From assembly GCA_963778465.1 (NCBI GenBank), contig CAVZUK010000002.1, positions 806,001 to 870,000 of the forward strand: a stretch of DNA of 64,000 bases, in the 5' to 3' direction. The translations under genes were made by a program, and so were the position numbers. This DNA comes from CAVZBW01 sp963778465. GTDB taxonomy: Bacteria; Actinomycetota; Acidimicrobiia; Acidimicrobiales; RAAP-2. Positions 45,439 through 53,782 of the stretch are shown here, piece by piece. Each line of letters begins with the position of its first letter. The first letter of the stretch is position 1. The notes under the pieces were generated by a model. It ran no database searches. It was not told the DNA's origin and saw nothing but the letters and a program-made list of their open reading frames with translations.

Positions 45439-45803
45439 TGGAGGAAGGCTCTCGTGTAGAGCAGTCCTCGGCTCCGCCCGACTCGGCCGCGACGTTCACA
45501 ATGGGGACGCTCGCGAGAAGGTCCCGGACCTTGTCGACGCTGCGTCGGTATGCGGAGGCTCGCCAACGCTAACCACTGCCGAGCTCGGCAGATCCTTGGC
45601 AGCCAATGGTCGAGTGAGTGGGCGGGGAACCGTTCTGCTTGGCGAGATGCACCAAGCGTGGCTACGTCAAGGGACGAGCTCACGAGGTTCACAGATACCC
45701 CGGCTTCGTTTTGGGTCGTTTCGGTAAGGGAGTTCACGTCGCAAGCCCGAGGCCGTGGCGGACGGTGAGGCCACTACGGCGTCGGCCGGGAGCTCGGCGG
45801 CAG
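45439..45803. other. Region without a recognisable gene
   Basis: No supported gene on either strand; frames here lack family similarity and good starts. Confidence 0.4.
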
Positions 45804-46094
45804 TTAGGCCTCGTCCCAGAACAGGTCGCCGACGTGGTCTTCGCGTAGCGAGATTCGCCCAGCCAAGTTTTCTGTGACCCACGACGCCGCAGCATCATCT
45901 GCGTTTTGCGCCTGGTCAGCGGACTCCCAGATAGAATAGGAGACGACTCCGCCGCTGTCGAGCTTGCCGAGTTCGTAACGAACGTAGCCGGGCAGGCCCT
46001 TGAAGATTGGGAGCATTCCCTTGTGCGCAATCTCGGCAACTTCCTCGGCAGTCCCCGATTTGATGTCGTAAAGCGCGATTCGAATGTGGTTCAT
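45804..46094 (-). CDS. ABM-like (dimeric alpha/beta barrel) protein
   Basis: 96 residues. IRIALYDIKSGTAEEVAEIA and PIFKGLPGYVRYELGKLDSG, then VVSYSIWESADQAQNADDAA fit the antibiotic biosynthesis monooxygenase/Dabb superfamily fold. Start preceded by GAGGTCACCTG. A small monooxygenase or stress protein; no catalytic residues can be assigned with confidence. Confidence 0.75.
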   Translation of the reverse strand: MNHIRIALYDIKSGTAEEVAEIAHKGMLPIFKGLPGYVRYELGKLDSGGVVSYSIWESADQAQNADDAAASWVTENLAGRISLREDHVGDLFWDEA

Positions 46095-46732
46095 CAGGTG
46101 ACCTCCAGAAAAGGTGCGCGAATTGAAGGACCAACTCTTCAGCCTAGGACATCATCCAGTTACCGTCTGAAGGCCAACGAGCCGGCGGGTGAGAACGCCT
46201 TCGATCCCGACATCCGCATGTTGCCCAGGCCACGTGAGGAGTTGATTTGGCGCGACTCGAGGCGCGGGCTTCAACGCTGACCCTGCGCGCCTTCATTGGC
46301 CGTGGTGGTCAAGGTGCGTTTCCCCACCGCCTGAATACGTGTCAGCGCCAGTCCTATCAGCTAAGCCACGACGCCGAAGGGGGCCGATATGGAACCTTCA
46401 CACTGCCTCCACCTGGTCTGCATCAGCACCGCGACGTCGTCCCTAGACGCGACAAGGCCCAGGTGTTCTGGACGACAGCTAGCGTCTCTCGCTGATGACC
46501 TCCGAGCCGCTGCGGTCCTTCTTCGTTGAGCCGGGCCGATGCTTCCGCATGGTCCGGGACCCGGTGCCCGAGCGCCGGGGCCACCCGATGCATTGCCCGG
46601 AGCCCGTCGTTGCCCGCGGTCGTTTCCGGTCCGAAAGCGGGAGGGTGTACAGGGTGGACGCCTGCTCACAGCGTGCCGGTGAGCTCGAGGAAACTCGGGG
46701 CATTCCGGCCTAGTTGGCCAGGGCTACCGAAC
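46095..46732. other. Region without a recognisable gene
   Basis: 638 bases. A minus-strand stretch around 46333-46375 resembles a tRNA D-arm and anticodon arm but lacks U33 and a T-arm. Otherwise nothing is supported. Confidence 0.4.
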
Positions 46733-47002
46733 TCAGGGAGCCTGCAGCGGACAATCTGCAGCGAGCATGCAGCGTCCGTTCCCTTCCATGACCGAGATAC
46801 GGAAGAAAGCTTGCTCAATCGACAGAGCAGGCAGCTCTAAGTCTTCGTTGACTGCGTTGTGAGCACCGACAGTAAAGCCGAGGTCGTGCCTCGGTGCCGG
46901 CGTGTGTTGGCTGGATGTCGTTTGAGCAGAGGCCTGTCCGGCCATGGTTAGAGCTGGTGCCACGGCAAGAGCTGCCCCAGCGAGCAGAACTCCAAGCTTC
47001 AC
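46733..47002 (-). CDS. Small secreted protein
   Basis: 89 residues. Signal peptide MKLGVLLAGAALAVAPALTM ending AGQASA-Q, then a short mature part of about 62 residues with two Cys near the C-terminus (GRCMLAADCPLQ). GGGGAGGGACATC precedes the ATG. No family recognised. Confidence 0.6.
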   Translation of the reverse strand: MKLGVLLAGAALAVAPALTMAGQASAQTTSSQHTPAPRHDLGFTVGAHNAVNEDLELPALSIEQAFFRISVMEGNGRCMLAADCPLQAP

Positions 47003-47092
47003 GATGTCCCTCCCCGGTCCCGCAAGCGCTCAGCCGACTGTAGAGTCTCGCGGGGTCCGACAGGCAGCGGCTTGCTGGCTACCCTCGTGACC

Positions 47093-47246
47093 GTGCAGCT
47101 GACCCCCTGCGCCTACTGCGGCGAGCTCGTCGAACACCCAGCCACGGACCGCATCCATTACTCGTCGGACGGCGGCAAGCAGCGGGCGACGATTTTCGAC
47201 GGCGAGGTCGTCCATAGTGCGGGACTTCAGCGGCAACGGGACCTGA
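47093..47246 (+). CDS. CxxC...HEC small protein, copy B (frameshifted at its end)
   Basis: From GTG 47093: QLTPCAYCGELVEHPATDRI then HYSSDGGKQRATIFDGEVVH. Relative to copies A and C two single bases are missing near 47216-47225, after which VVHECGDFSGNGT is expected. About 51 residues. CAYCG and HEC could bind one zinc. One of four copies in the window. Confidence 0.55.
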
Positions 47247-47371
47247 CTGCAATTGAGCACAACCACCAGAAGGTCCCGAGCTGTAGGCTCGGGCAGCGTT
47301 CTTTACCAGGTCTCCGGAATGGAACGAGGTTCGTGACGCAGTCTGGGATCAGAGGGGAGAGGGGTTCCATC

Positions 47372-48455
47372 ATGCTGAGGCGTAGTTCGAGCAAAAGAAG
47401 CAGCAAGGTTCGTCACGGGGCGGCTCTTGGCGGAAGGGTTGCCGTCGCCGGAGCGATGGCAGGGCTCTCTGGGGGCGCGTTGATGGCAAGTGTGGCCTTC
47501 TCCACCCCAGCGGGTGCCGCCGTCACGGCCAACATCCCCTGCGGTGACACCTTGGCCCTGGTGAACGCCATCACGGAAGCCAACGCCAATGGTGGAGGGA
47601 CCATCGATCTGGCCGCGGGTTGTGAGTACCGCATCACCGCCTCGAACAACACCTTGAACGGCCTGCCCATCGTCACGAGCTCCATCACGATCAACGGTGC
47701 TCATGCCACCATCGCCCGGAGCAGCAGGACCGACTTCCGGATCTTCGACAACCGTGGGAACCTCACGCTCAACGACCTAAGAATTACAGGGGGCGACTCA
47801 AAATGGCCTCTTCAACGAAGCCGATGCCAGCCTCACCTTGAACATCAGCCAGGTCGACCACAACAGGGGAGACTTCGGCGGAGGCCTCTACAACCGCAAG
47901 GGTGGCACGCTGGTGGCGATTGGCAGTCGTTTCAGCGACAACACGGCTCGCATCGGTGCGGGTCTGGCCAATGGCGGCACAGCCACCCTCACGTCGAGCG
48001 AGGTGATCGCCAACACAGCCACCGGCGCTGCGAGGTCAGGTGGTGTCTCAGGTGGAGGGATTGACAACCAAGGAACGTTGACCGCCACCTCGACGCAGAT
48101 CAAGGACAACAAAGCCACCCGTAACGAACCGAGCACCTATATCACCAGAGGCGGGGGCATCGCCAACACCTTCGGCGCCACGCTAACTCTGAGCGCCAGT
48201 CTGGTGACCGGTAACACGGTCGAGGCCATCGACGGCGAGGCGCACGGCGGGGGCATCTATAACGGCGACGCCACGGCCACCTTGTCTTCGACTGACGTGA
48301 GTAACAACCGGGCCAGTTCGCTCGGTGGGAGTGCTCAGGGTGGAGGCATCTTCAAGACGGAGGCAGGCTCGGTCACCCTGATCAGCAGCTCCGTCACTGG
48401 CAATCACCCCAACAACTGCCATCCACTGAACAGCATCGCTGGATGCATCGACTGA
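47372..48455 (+). CDS. Secreted right-handed beta-helix protein, frameshifted
   Basis: About 360 residues if one extra A in an A4 run near 47800 is removed. A long basic start (RRSSSKRSSKVRHG) leads into a signal segment AGAMAGLSGGALMASVAFST with AGA cleavage. Then CGDTLALVNAITEANANGGG and repeated turns such as GGGLYNRKGGTLVAIGSRFS, GGGIDNQGTLTATSTQIKD, GGGIANTFGATLTLSASLVT: the pattern of pectate-lyase-type or CSLREA-type beta-helices on actinobacterial surfaces. No catalytic residues assignable. Confidence 0.75.
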
Positions 48456-48608
48456 GGTCGCGCAGAAGTCCGAGAGCGAGCGTCAAGGCTTGGGGCGACG
48501 GCGGTCATTCGAGTCGGCTGCCAACACGGCCCCACGGTGACCTCGTGGAAGGGGCTTCTACGCAATGGGCCTGGCGGTAGTTCTGAAGAAAATCCCGTAG
48601 GACACGAC

Positions 48609-48639
48609 AAGGCCCCGGGCACTCGAAACCCGGGGCCTT
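48609..48639. terminator. Strong 11-bp hairpin
   Basis: AAGGCCCCGGG pairs perfectly with CCCGGGGCCTT across a 9-base loop. It is followed by a pyrimidine-rich stretch but not a T-run. Similar in sequence to 48824-48859, so it may also be a small dispersed repeat. Confidence 0.6.
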
Positions 48640-48823
48640 GCCTCCTCCCACCTTCGTGGCCGAGAGGTTAGCCAGCCTTCACCTCGAGTGACGAAAACGA
48701 CCTCGGCGTTCACCCGGATGCTCTCGGTTACGGCCGACGGGGCCCCGGGCACGCTAGCGAGGAACTTGAGGGATTCCCGTTCACGCACCCGGGACCCTCA
48801 GGAACCGCACACGGGTAGACGCG

Positions 48824-48859
48824 ACAAGGCGCCGGGCGCATCGCAACCCGGGACCTTGT
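48824..48859. repeat. Related hairpin copy
   Basis: ACAAGGCGCCGGG and CCCGGGACCTTGT pair with two mismatches. Shares the GCGACAAGG...CCCGGG...CCTTG frame with the hairpin at 48609. Confidence 0.5.
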
Positions 48860-48914
48860 CTCCATCCGATCCTCAGGGGTGATTCCGGGAGGATCAGTGG
48901 GAGTCCTGCTGTGG

Positions 48915-49061
48915 CTAGTCGACGAGGCGGCGCTCTCTCACCTTCGCGTCGAGCGTGGCCTCCTCCTCGAACCGCCTTGCAACCCGCCTACCGCCGGCCA
49001 CTTCGTCGCCCTGCTCGTCACCAATCTCGAGGTCCTTCTCTGCACCTTCGTTCTCGGCCAT
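48915..49061 (-). CDS. Small acidic/basic peptide with leader-like GG motif
   Basis: 48 residues from ATG 49061, with AAGGAGGGACC directly upstream, the best ribosome binding site in this part of the window. It reads MAENEGAEKDLEIGDEQGDE then VAGGRRVARRFEEEATLDAK and ends RERRLVD. The acidic first half ending in VAGG resembles double-glycine leader peptides of RiPP precursors, but the following part has no Cys, Ser or Thr cluster, and no modification enzyme is nearby. An ordinary small helical protein is as likely. Confidence 0.45.
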   Translation of the reverse strand: MAENEGAEKDLEIGDEQGDEVAGGRRVARRFEEEATLDAKVRERRLVD

Positions 49062-49267
49062 GGTCCCTCCTTGGACTCACCCTCTGTTCGCTTGTCGTCA
49101 ATTGCGCCGACCACGAAAGCTTCACCGCCAAGGCCCGACCGCGTCTAGGGGCACTCGAGGGTAATGAGGGTGTTTGCGGCTCGGAGAACGCAACGAGGCT
49201 TCGGCCGCTCTCCTGGGGGGACCTTCGGCCCTGCCGGAACCGGCCACCACGCCCCTAGCGTCGTGAA

Positions 49268-49465
49268 GTGGCCCGACTCGCATCAATCCGAGCCACCCAA
49301 GAGGGTCCTTACGAGATTGTCTGTCCGCGGTGCGGCGATGACGGGGGACCGGTCCACGAACAGCCGGACGATATCCGTCGACTGCGCGGCTCCTACGGCA
49401 GCGACCATGACGCCTGGGCCTCTGCGAACCGCCACAACCTGCTCCACTTGATGGAGCTCCTTTGA
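49268..49465 (+). CDS. Small zinc-ribbon-like protein
   Basis: 65 residues from GTG: LASIRATQEGPYEIVCPRCG, then DDGGPVHEQPDDIRRLRGSY and a His-containing tail (ANRHNLLHLMELL). CPRCG plus His residues could form a metal site. No family recognised. It precedes copy C of the CxxC...HEC family by 50 bp. Confidence 0.4.
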   Translation: MARLASIRATQEGPYEIVCPRCGDDGGPVHEQPDDIRRLRGSYGSDHDAWASANRHNLLHLMELL

Positions 49466-49514
49466 ACACGACCAGGCCTCGGGCGCATCGAGCGCGCCAC
49501 AGCAGCCTTCGGCC

Positions 49515-49672
49515 GTGCAGCTGACGCCCTGCGCATACTTGCGGCGACCTCGTAGAGCACGCACCAACCGACCGGGTCCGGTACTCCTCGGACGGCGACA
49601 GGCGGTGGGCGATGCTCGTAAAACGGGGTCGTGGTCCACGAGTGCGGGGATTTCACCGGCAACGGGATCTGA
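49515..49672 (+). pseudogene. CxxC...HEC small protein, copy C (two indels)
   Basis: Starts GTG-CAG-CTG like copy B. Restoring frame after CAY (near 49540) and at the A4 run (49618-49623) gives the family consensus with LVEHAPTDRVRYSSDGD, VVHECGDFTGNGI and a stop at 49672. As written it is broken in two places. Confidence 0.5.
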
Positions 49673-49681
49673 GAGACGGGG

Positions 49682-49951
49682 ATGATCGACCTGCTTGCTA
49701 CGTCGTCGCTGACTATCGGGCTCATTAGTGCCGGAGCAGCACTACTGGGAGCGTTCTTCGGAGTCGTCGGCGGATTGCTGGTCCAGCGCCAGCAGGCTCG
49801 ACACGACGACCAGAGCGAAGCGGGTCGCTGGAAGCGTGACGTGATCGAGCGCCTCGCCGAGGACGTCCTCGTGGCCGGCGCCGAATATCTCGTCGTCGTC
49901 GAGGGCTCCAACGATCCAGACGAGCGCGGCGCCAAGTACGGAGCGTTTTGA
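49682..49951 (+). CDS. Small membrane-anchored protein
   Basis: 89 residues. Hydrophobic segment LTIGLISAGAALLGAFFGVV GGLL region near the N-terminus followed by QRQQARHDDQSEAGRWKRDV. The plan resembles the 43886 protein but it ends early (GAKYGAF), so it may be truncated. Starts 10 bp after the copy C stop. Confidence 0.5.
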   Translation: MIDLLATSSLTIGLISAGAALLGAFFGVVGGLLVQRQQARHDDQSEAGRWKRDVIERLAEDVLVAGAEYLVVVEGSNDPDERGAKYGAF

Positions 49952-50402
49952 CGATCCATTAGCGGCTTGTATCACTACAGGTAGCCGCTCTAAGGAGTGG
50001 TGGCCACGTAGCGTGGTGGATGGGCGCTATGACCTCATCGTCTCGGACTTCGTGTTCCCACATCTCGGGAGGGACCCCGGCGGTGACGAAATCCGGGTGA
50101 GCCTTGGGCTCGTGAAAGAGATCGTTGCCGGGGTTCTGTTCCCGAGCGGACTCGGTTGAGGGAATTGATGGGCCGTGCGAGTTGGCGGGAGCCAGCCTCG
50201 CCCGGTCAGAGCATCGGATGACCCACAAGCACGGGTGACCACGGCGGCCGCCCACTTCTTGGCGAGTGGCAAGGGAACCTGGGCCGGATGGGTGCGAACG
50301 CACTCGAGGGCCCCGTCCCGCCACAACCGATGAGGCGGGCCGGCGAGCTCTGACAGGAGGAACCGTCACTGCCTCCTGTAGGAAAGGAGGGACCCTCGAG
50401 TG
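49952..50402. other. Region without a recognisable gene
   Basis: No supported gene. ACAGGAGG (50353-50360) and CCTCCTGT (50372-50379) form an 8-bp hairpin just before the IS110 fragment, and AAGGAGGG at 50384-50391 is that fragment's ribosome binding site. Confidence 0.4.
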
Positions 50403-50540
50403 ATGAGTATCGAGGGTAGTTCGGTGGCGATCGGGATCGACGCCGCGGTGGTGGCCAATCATCGCATCGTCGTGCGACGGCCCGACGCGGGGCGCCCCGG
50501 CGAGGTGGTGGACGACTTCATCGCGTCCCCGACACCCTGA
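50403..50540 (+). pseudogene. IS110 transposase N-terminal fragment, cut by IS30
   Basis: 45 codons: SIEGSSVAIGIDAAVVANHR and VVRRPDAGRPGEVVDDF, matching the N-terminal RuvC-like strand of an IS110 subgroup distinct from the other two in the window. It breaks off where the IS30-type sequence begins. Confidence 0.65.
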
Positions 50541-50595
50541 GTTCAACCCGTCGTAGCAACGACGTGCTTCTGTTACTGCGACGCGGAGGTGATGG

Positions 50596-51605
50596 GTGGC
50601 ACGACTTGGGCGACCGGGGATATCCGATGAACGAAAGCAAGAGCTCTGGGACCGCTGGGCGGCCGGCGAGAGCATCAGCGAGATCAGTAGGGCGATGGGC
50701 AAGCCGCCGGGATCGGTGTACACGATCCTCCGCTCGCGTGGCGGGTGTGTGCCGCGGCGCCGTCGCGTCCGGGCGAACGCGCTGACCTTGGCCGAGCGTG
50801 AGGAGATCAGCCGAGGACTTGCGAGCGGCGAGGCGATCCGTTCGATCGCGCGCCGTCTTGGCCGTGCACCGTCGCCGGCTCGCCGGGAGGTGGCGCGCAA
50901 CAAGGGTCCCCGTCGGTATCGGGCTGTCGACGCTGAGGACCGGGCCTTCTATCGAGCGAAACGGCCGCAGCGTTGCCTGCTCGCCAAGCGCCCGGGGCTC
51001 GCAGCGTTTGTCAGGGGCAGACTGGAGGAGGACTGGTCGCCGGAGCAGGTCTCCGGGCACCTGGCCGTGGCATTTTCCGGAAACTCGGAGATGCAGGTGA
51101 GCCACGAGACGATCTACAAGACGCTCTTCATCCAGTCACGAGGCGTGCTGAAGCGTGAGCTCCAGGCTCACTTGCGCACCCATCGCCCCATCCGAAAGAA
51201 CCGTCGCCACACGACCAAGGGACTCCAGCGCTCGGTGATCAGTGGTCTCGTATCGATCAGTGAGCGGCCGCCCGAGGTGGAGGACCGAGCCGTGCCCGGG
51301 CACTGGGAGGGCGACCTCCTCCTCGGTCGAGGCGTGACCCAGATCGCCACCGTTGTCGAACGCAGCTCCCGGTTCTGCGTGCTCGTCCAGCTTGACGGCC
51401 GCAACATGGAAATGGTCTCAAGCCGGCTCTCCGAGAAGATGTGTGAGCTCCCTGAAGAGGTCCGCCGCAGCCTCACCTGGGACCGGTGGCATGGAGATGG
51501 CGCAACACCAGCGTGTGACCGCGTCGACCGGTCTCGAGGTCTACTTCTGCGACCCAAGAAGTCCGTGGCAGCGCGGGACGAACGAGAACACCAACGACGA
51601 GGCGT
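50596..51605 (+). pseudogene. IS30-family transposase, frameshifted and 3'-truncated
   Basis: HTH ESISEISRAMGKPPGSVYTI, then VSHETIYKTLFIQSRGVLKR and the DDE segment HWEGDLLLGRGVTQIATVVE. One extra base near 51490 breaks the frame; the other frame continues with VYFCDPRSPWQRGTNENTN, which carries the catalytic Glu, then unrelated sequence follows at about 51598. The last 30-40 residues are therefore missing. Start GTG at 50596 with CGGAGGTGATGG upstream. Confidence 0.85.
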
Positions 51606-51765
51606 GGTTGACGGCCCCTGATTCGGGGTGTGGGGACAGTGTGCCATTGGACGTCTCGATGACGTTCACCATCTCACCGTCAAGCTCCTCGCTGCCGATC
51701 ACCCTGAAGTCGCGCAGGGCCAACAGCGCGACGGTAGGTTCGTCTCCCACAGGGGCCTCTCCTCT
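51606..51765 (-). pseudogene. Possible ISL3-type transposase N-terminal scrap
   Basis: Minus-strand reading VALLALRDFRVIGSEELDGE then MVNVIETSNGT looks like the start of an ISL3-family transposase (VLG-x-ELVDGE-x-VETT pattern), but the zinc-finger cysteines are absent. It abuts the truncated IS30. Tentative. Confidence 0.3.
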
Positions 51766-51804
51766 CGTAGCCGTCAGACAGCCACGAGATTGGCGAGGCC
51801 CCTG
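51750..51804. repeat. 55-nt near-perfect hairpin
   Basis: CAGGGGCCTC (51750-51759) pairs with GAGGCCCCTG (51795-51804), and the inner CTCGTAGC/GCCACGAG partly extends the stem. It may be a terminator for the convergent units or an IS end structure. Confidence 0.5.
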
Positions 51805-51931
51805 CCTCATGTGGTGGACCTACACCGGGATGTTCAGGAGTGTCGTCCCAGGTTCAACGCAATGGGCCACCAAACCTCCCAGGGTGCGAACCTTGCCGGT
51901 TCGCTCCTGCCGAGCAGGGCATGGGCTCGAT

Positions 51932-52576
51932 CTATCGCCTGGTGAACGTGACGTGTATGACGCCGCTCGGGGTGCTGACCGCTTCAACGTGAAAGCGCTC
52001 TTCGAGTCCCTCGAGTCCGTCCCAGAGTCGTTCTCCGCGCCCGAGGACTATGGGAGCGATCACAATGTGCATGTGATCGATCAGGTCTGCGGCGAGGAAC
52101 TGACGGACCGTGGAAGGTCCTCCGCCGATGCGTACGTCGAGGTCACCGGCAGCTTCCTCGGCGATCCTCAGCGCTTCGGCGGGGGAGGCATCGATGAAAT
52201 GGAATGTCGTACCGCCCTTCATTTGGATAGTCGGCCTCGGATGATGTGTCAGCACGAATACCGGTGTGTGAAAGACGGGATCGTCACCCCACCAGCCTTT
52301 CCAATCCTCATCGGCCCACGGGCCGCGCTGGGGTCCAAACTTGTTGCGGCCCATAATCTCGGCACCGATGCCTGTTCCCCAGTTGCTGGCGAAGGCCTCG
52401 TCGGCGCCGGCGCTTCCGCCCGGTTCGCCGTGCATCTGGTGGAACGTGCGGGTGTCCATGAACCGGTCGAGGAGCCGGCTTCCGGCATGTCCGAATGGCT
52501 GTTCCAAGGATTGTCCCTCACCGGTGCTGAAGCCGTCGAACGAAACTGCAAAGTTGTGAACACGAACGAGTGGCAT
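51932..52576 (-). CDS. Dihydrofolate reductase / RibD C-terminal domain family protein
   Basis: 214 residues, intact. VRVHNFAVSFDGFSTGEGQS, AEIMGRNKFGPQRGPW, then DVRIGGGPSTVRQFLAADLI and MHIVIAPIVLGRGERLWDG are the standard RibD_C landmarks. It is the last of three genes (ArsR, SRPBCC, DHFR-like), an arrangement common in actinobacteria. A small-molecule reductase; substrate unknown. A second family member is at 19925. Confidence 0.9.
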   Translation of the reverse strand: MPLVRVHNFAVSFDGFSTGEGQSLEQPFGHAGSRLLDRFMDTRTFHQMHGEPGGSAGADEAFASNWGTGIGAEIMGRNKFGPQRGPWADEDWKGWWGDDPVFHTPVFVLTHHPRPTIQMKGGTTFHFIDASPAEALRIAEEAAGDLDVRIGGGPSTVRQFLAADLIDHMHIVIAPIVLGRGERLWDGLEGLEERFHVEAVSTPSGVIHVTFTRR

Positions 52577-52617
52577 TTAAGGACTCCTTACAATGTGCTG
52601 ATACAGCAGTGTCTTCC

Positions 52618-53085
52618 TCACGATCCGCCACTCTTCAGGCTGGCTGCAAGCGAGTCCAGGAGGGAACGGGTTCCCTCCTCCCGCTGAGCCACTGTGTCGC
52701 TGCCATCGAGGAACACCCCCTGTTCCGTGAGGACCAGCTGCGACGTTGCATCGTGGCCGCTGAACAGGACCGTGGCGACGGACACCGAGATTCGGGACTC
52801 GTCGGCATGCATTTCGTACGTGTAGACGATCCGCTGCTCGGGGATGGTGTCTCGGAACTCCGACTGGTACGTGTAGACGGGCCCGCCCGGAGGTCCGCCG
52901 CGATTGACTTCACGGCCCCCGACCCGGAAGTCGAGTTCGTAGCCGGCTCCCAGGGCTTCGGCCGAGCCGGCAAACCAACGGGCCTTGAGCAGGGGATCGG
53001 CCCATGCCCGGAAAGTCTGCGCCACCGGAACGTCGTAGATCCGCTCAATGACGAACGTCTCATGGGCGACGGTGGACAGACTCAT
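52618..53085 (-). CDS. SRPBCC (AHSA1-like) protein
   Basis: 155 residues. FVIERIYDVPVAQTFRAWAD then PLLKARWFAGS, and the C-terminal LTEQGVFLDGSDTVAQREEG are typical for ArsR-linked AHSA1 proteins. ATGA overlap with the ArsR gene upstream shows coupling. Likely binds the ligand or product of the regulated pathway. Confidence 0.9.
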   Translation of the reverse strand: MSLSTVAHETFVIERIYDVPVAQTFRAWADPLLKARWFAGSAEALGAGYELDFRVGGREVNRGGPPGGPVYTYQSEFRDTIPEQRIVYTYEMHADESRISVSVATVLFSGHDATSQLVLTEQGVFLDGSDTVAQREEGTRSLLDSLAASLKSGGS

Positions 53086-53427
53086 GGCTCCTCTTCGGTA
53101 GTAGCTACGTCATGCAGGAGGTCACCCAAGTGGTCCAGGCGGGCTTCCCAGCCCCGGCGCCGATCAGTGATCCACTGTTCGGCGGCCGTTATGCCGGCGG
53201 GTTCGATCCGACACATGCGTCTTCTCCCGACCTTCTCGGTCTTCACAACCCCCCACGCCTCGAGGACCTGGAGGTGTTTGGACTACCGCGGCAAGGGACA
53301 TCGCCAGGGGCTCCGCCAGTTCGCTGACCGAGGCGGGTCCCAGCGTGAGTCGTTCCACCATGCCGCGCCTGGTCTTCTCGGCCAGCGCCTGGAACGTGCG
53401 ATCCAGGTCCGTCGTTTTGTCAAGCAT
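53082..53427 (-). CDS. ArsR family repressor, single-base frameshift
   Basis: 114 residues if one extra A in an AAA run near 53280 is removed. DLDRTFQALAEKTRRGMVER, TLGPASVSELAEPLAMSLAA, then the recognition helix and wing continue in the other frame (LQVLEAWGVVKTEKVGRRRM). No metal-binding Cys pair, so it is one of the non-metal ArsR proteins paired with SRPBCC genes. Start at 53427. Confidence 0.85.
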
Positions 53428-53782
53428 TTACTTGAGTATACGAAGCCGGGCACCATCATCAAGTGTCTACCTCCGGTGTCGGCGCCTCCACAGCTCCTGG
53501 TCCGGGAACCGCGCCAGGTCGAGCGGCCGCACGATCCTTGCGGCCGGTGGCCATCATCCCGGTGGGCCCCAGTCACGACGCCCCCGACCCCATCGTGTAC
53601 ATGGCGGGCGGTCCGGGCGTCGAGCCGATCGGCCAGCCAGGAGACGAGCGTTGGGGTGGCTTGAGTAATATCCCTGGAGTTCCACCACGGTCCTGCTCGC
53701 GATGGTGGGGCGCTTCCTGGCACTCTGGTCGGACCAAACCGCGAGGTAGCAAGAGCCCGACGACAACAGATGGAGTGTGACG
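53428..53782. promoter_or_regulatory. Divergent ArsR / ABC-F intergenic region
   Basis: 355 bases with no supported gene; must contain both promoters. CTTGAGTATACG at 53432-53443 holds an AT-rich TATAC-type element suited to ArsR binding or a -10 for arsR on the minus strand. Confidence 0.35.

Larger units (their letters stand above)
48456..48914. other. Intergenic region with two related hairpins
   Basis: Apart from the two hairpins listed separately there is no strongly supported gene. A 76-codon minus-strand frame (48558-48788) has no good ribosome binding site and spans the first hairpin. Confidence 0.4.

Noticed and set aside
46333..46375. tRNA-like D-arm and anticodon arm on the minus strand
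   Set aside because: No U33, no T-loop and no acceptor stem could be drawn.
48558..48788. 76-codon minus-strand frame
   Set aside because: No good ribosome binding site, runs through a hairpin, no recognisable family.
49959..50903. 314-codon minus-strand frame
   Set aside because: Mostly antisense to the IS110 fragment and the IS30 transposase; atypical composition.
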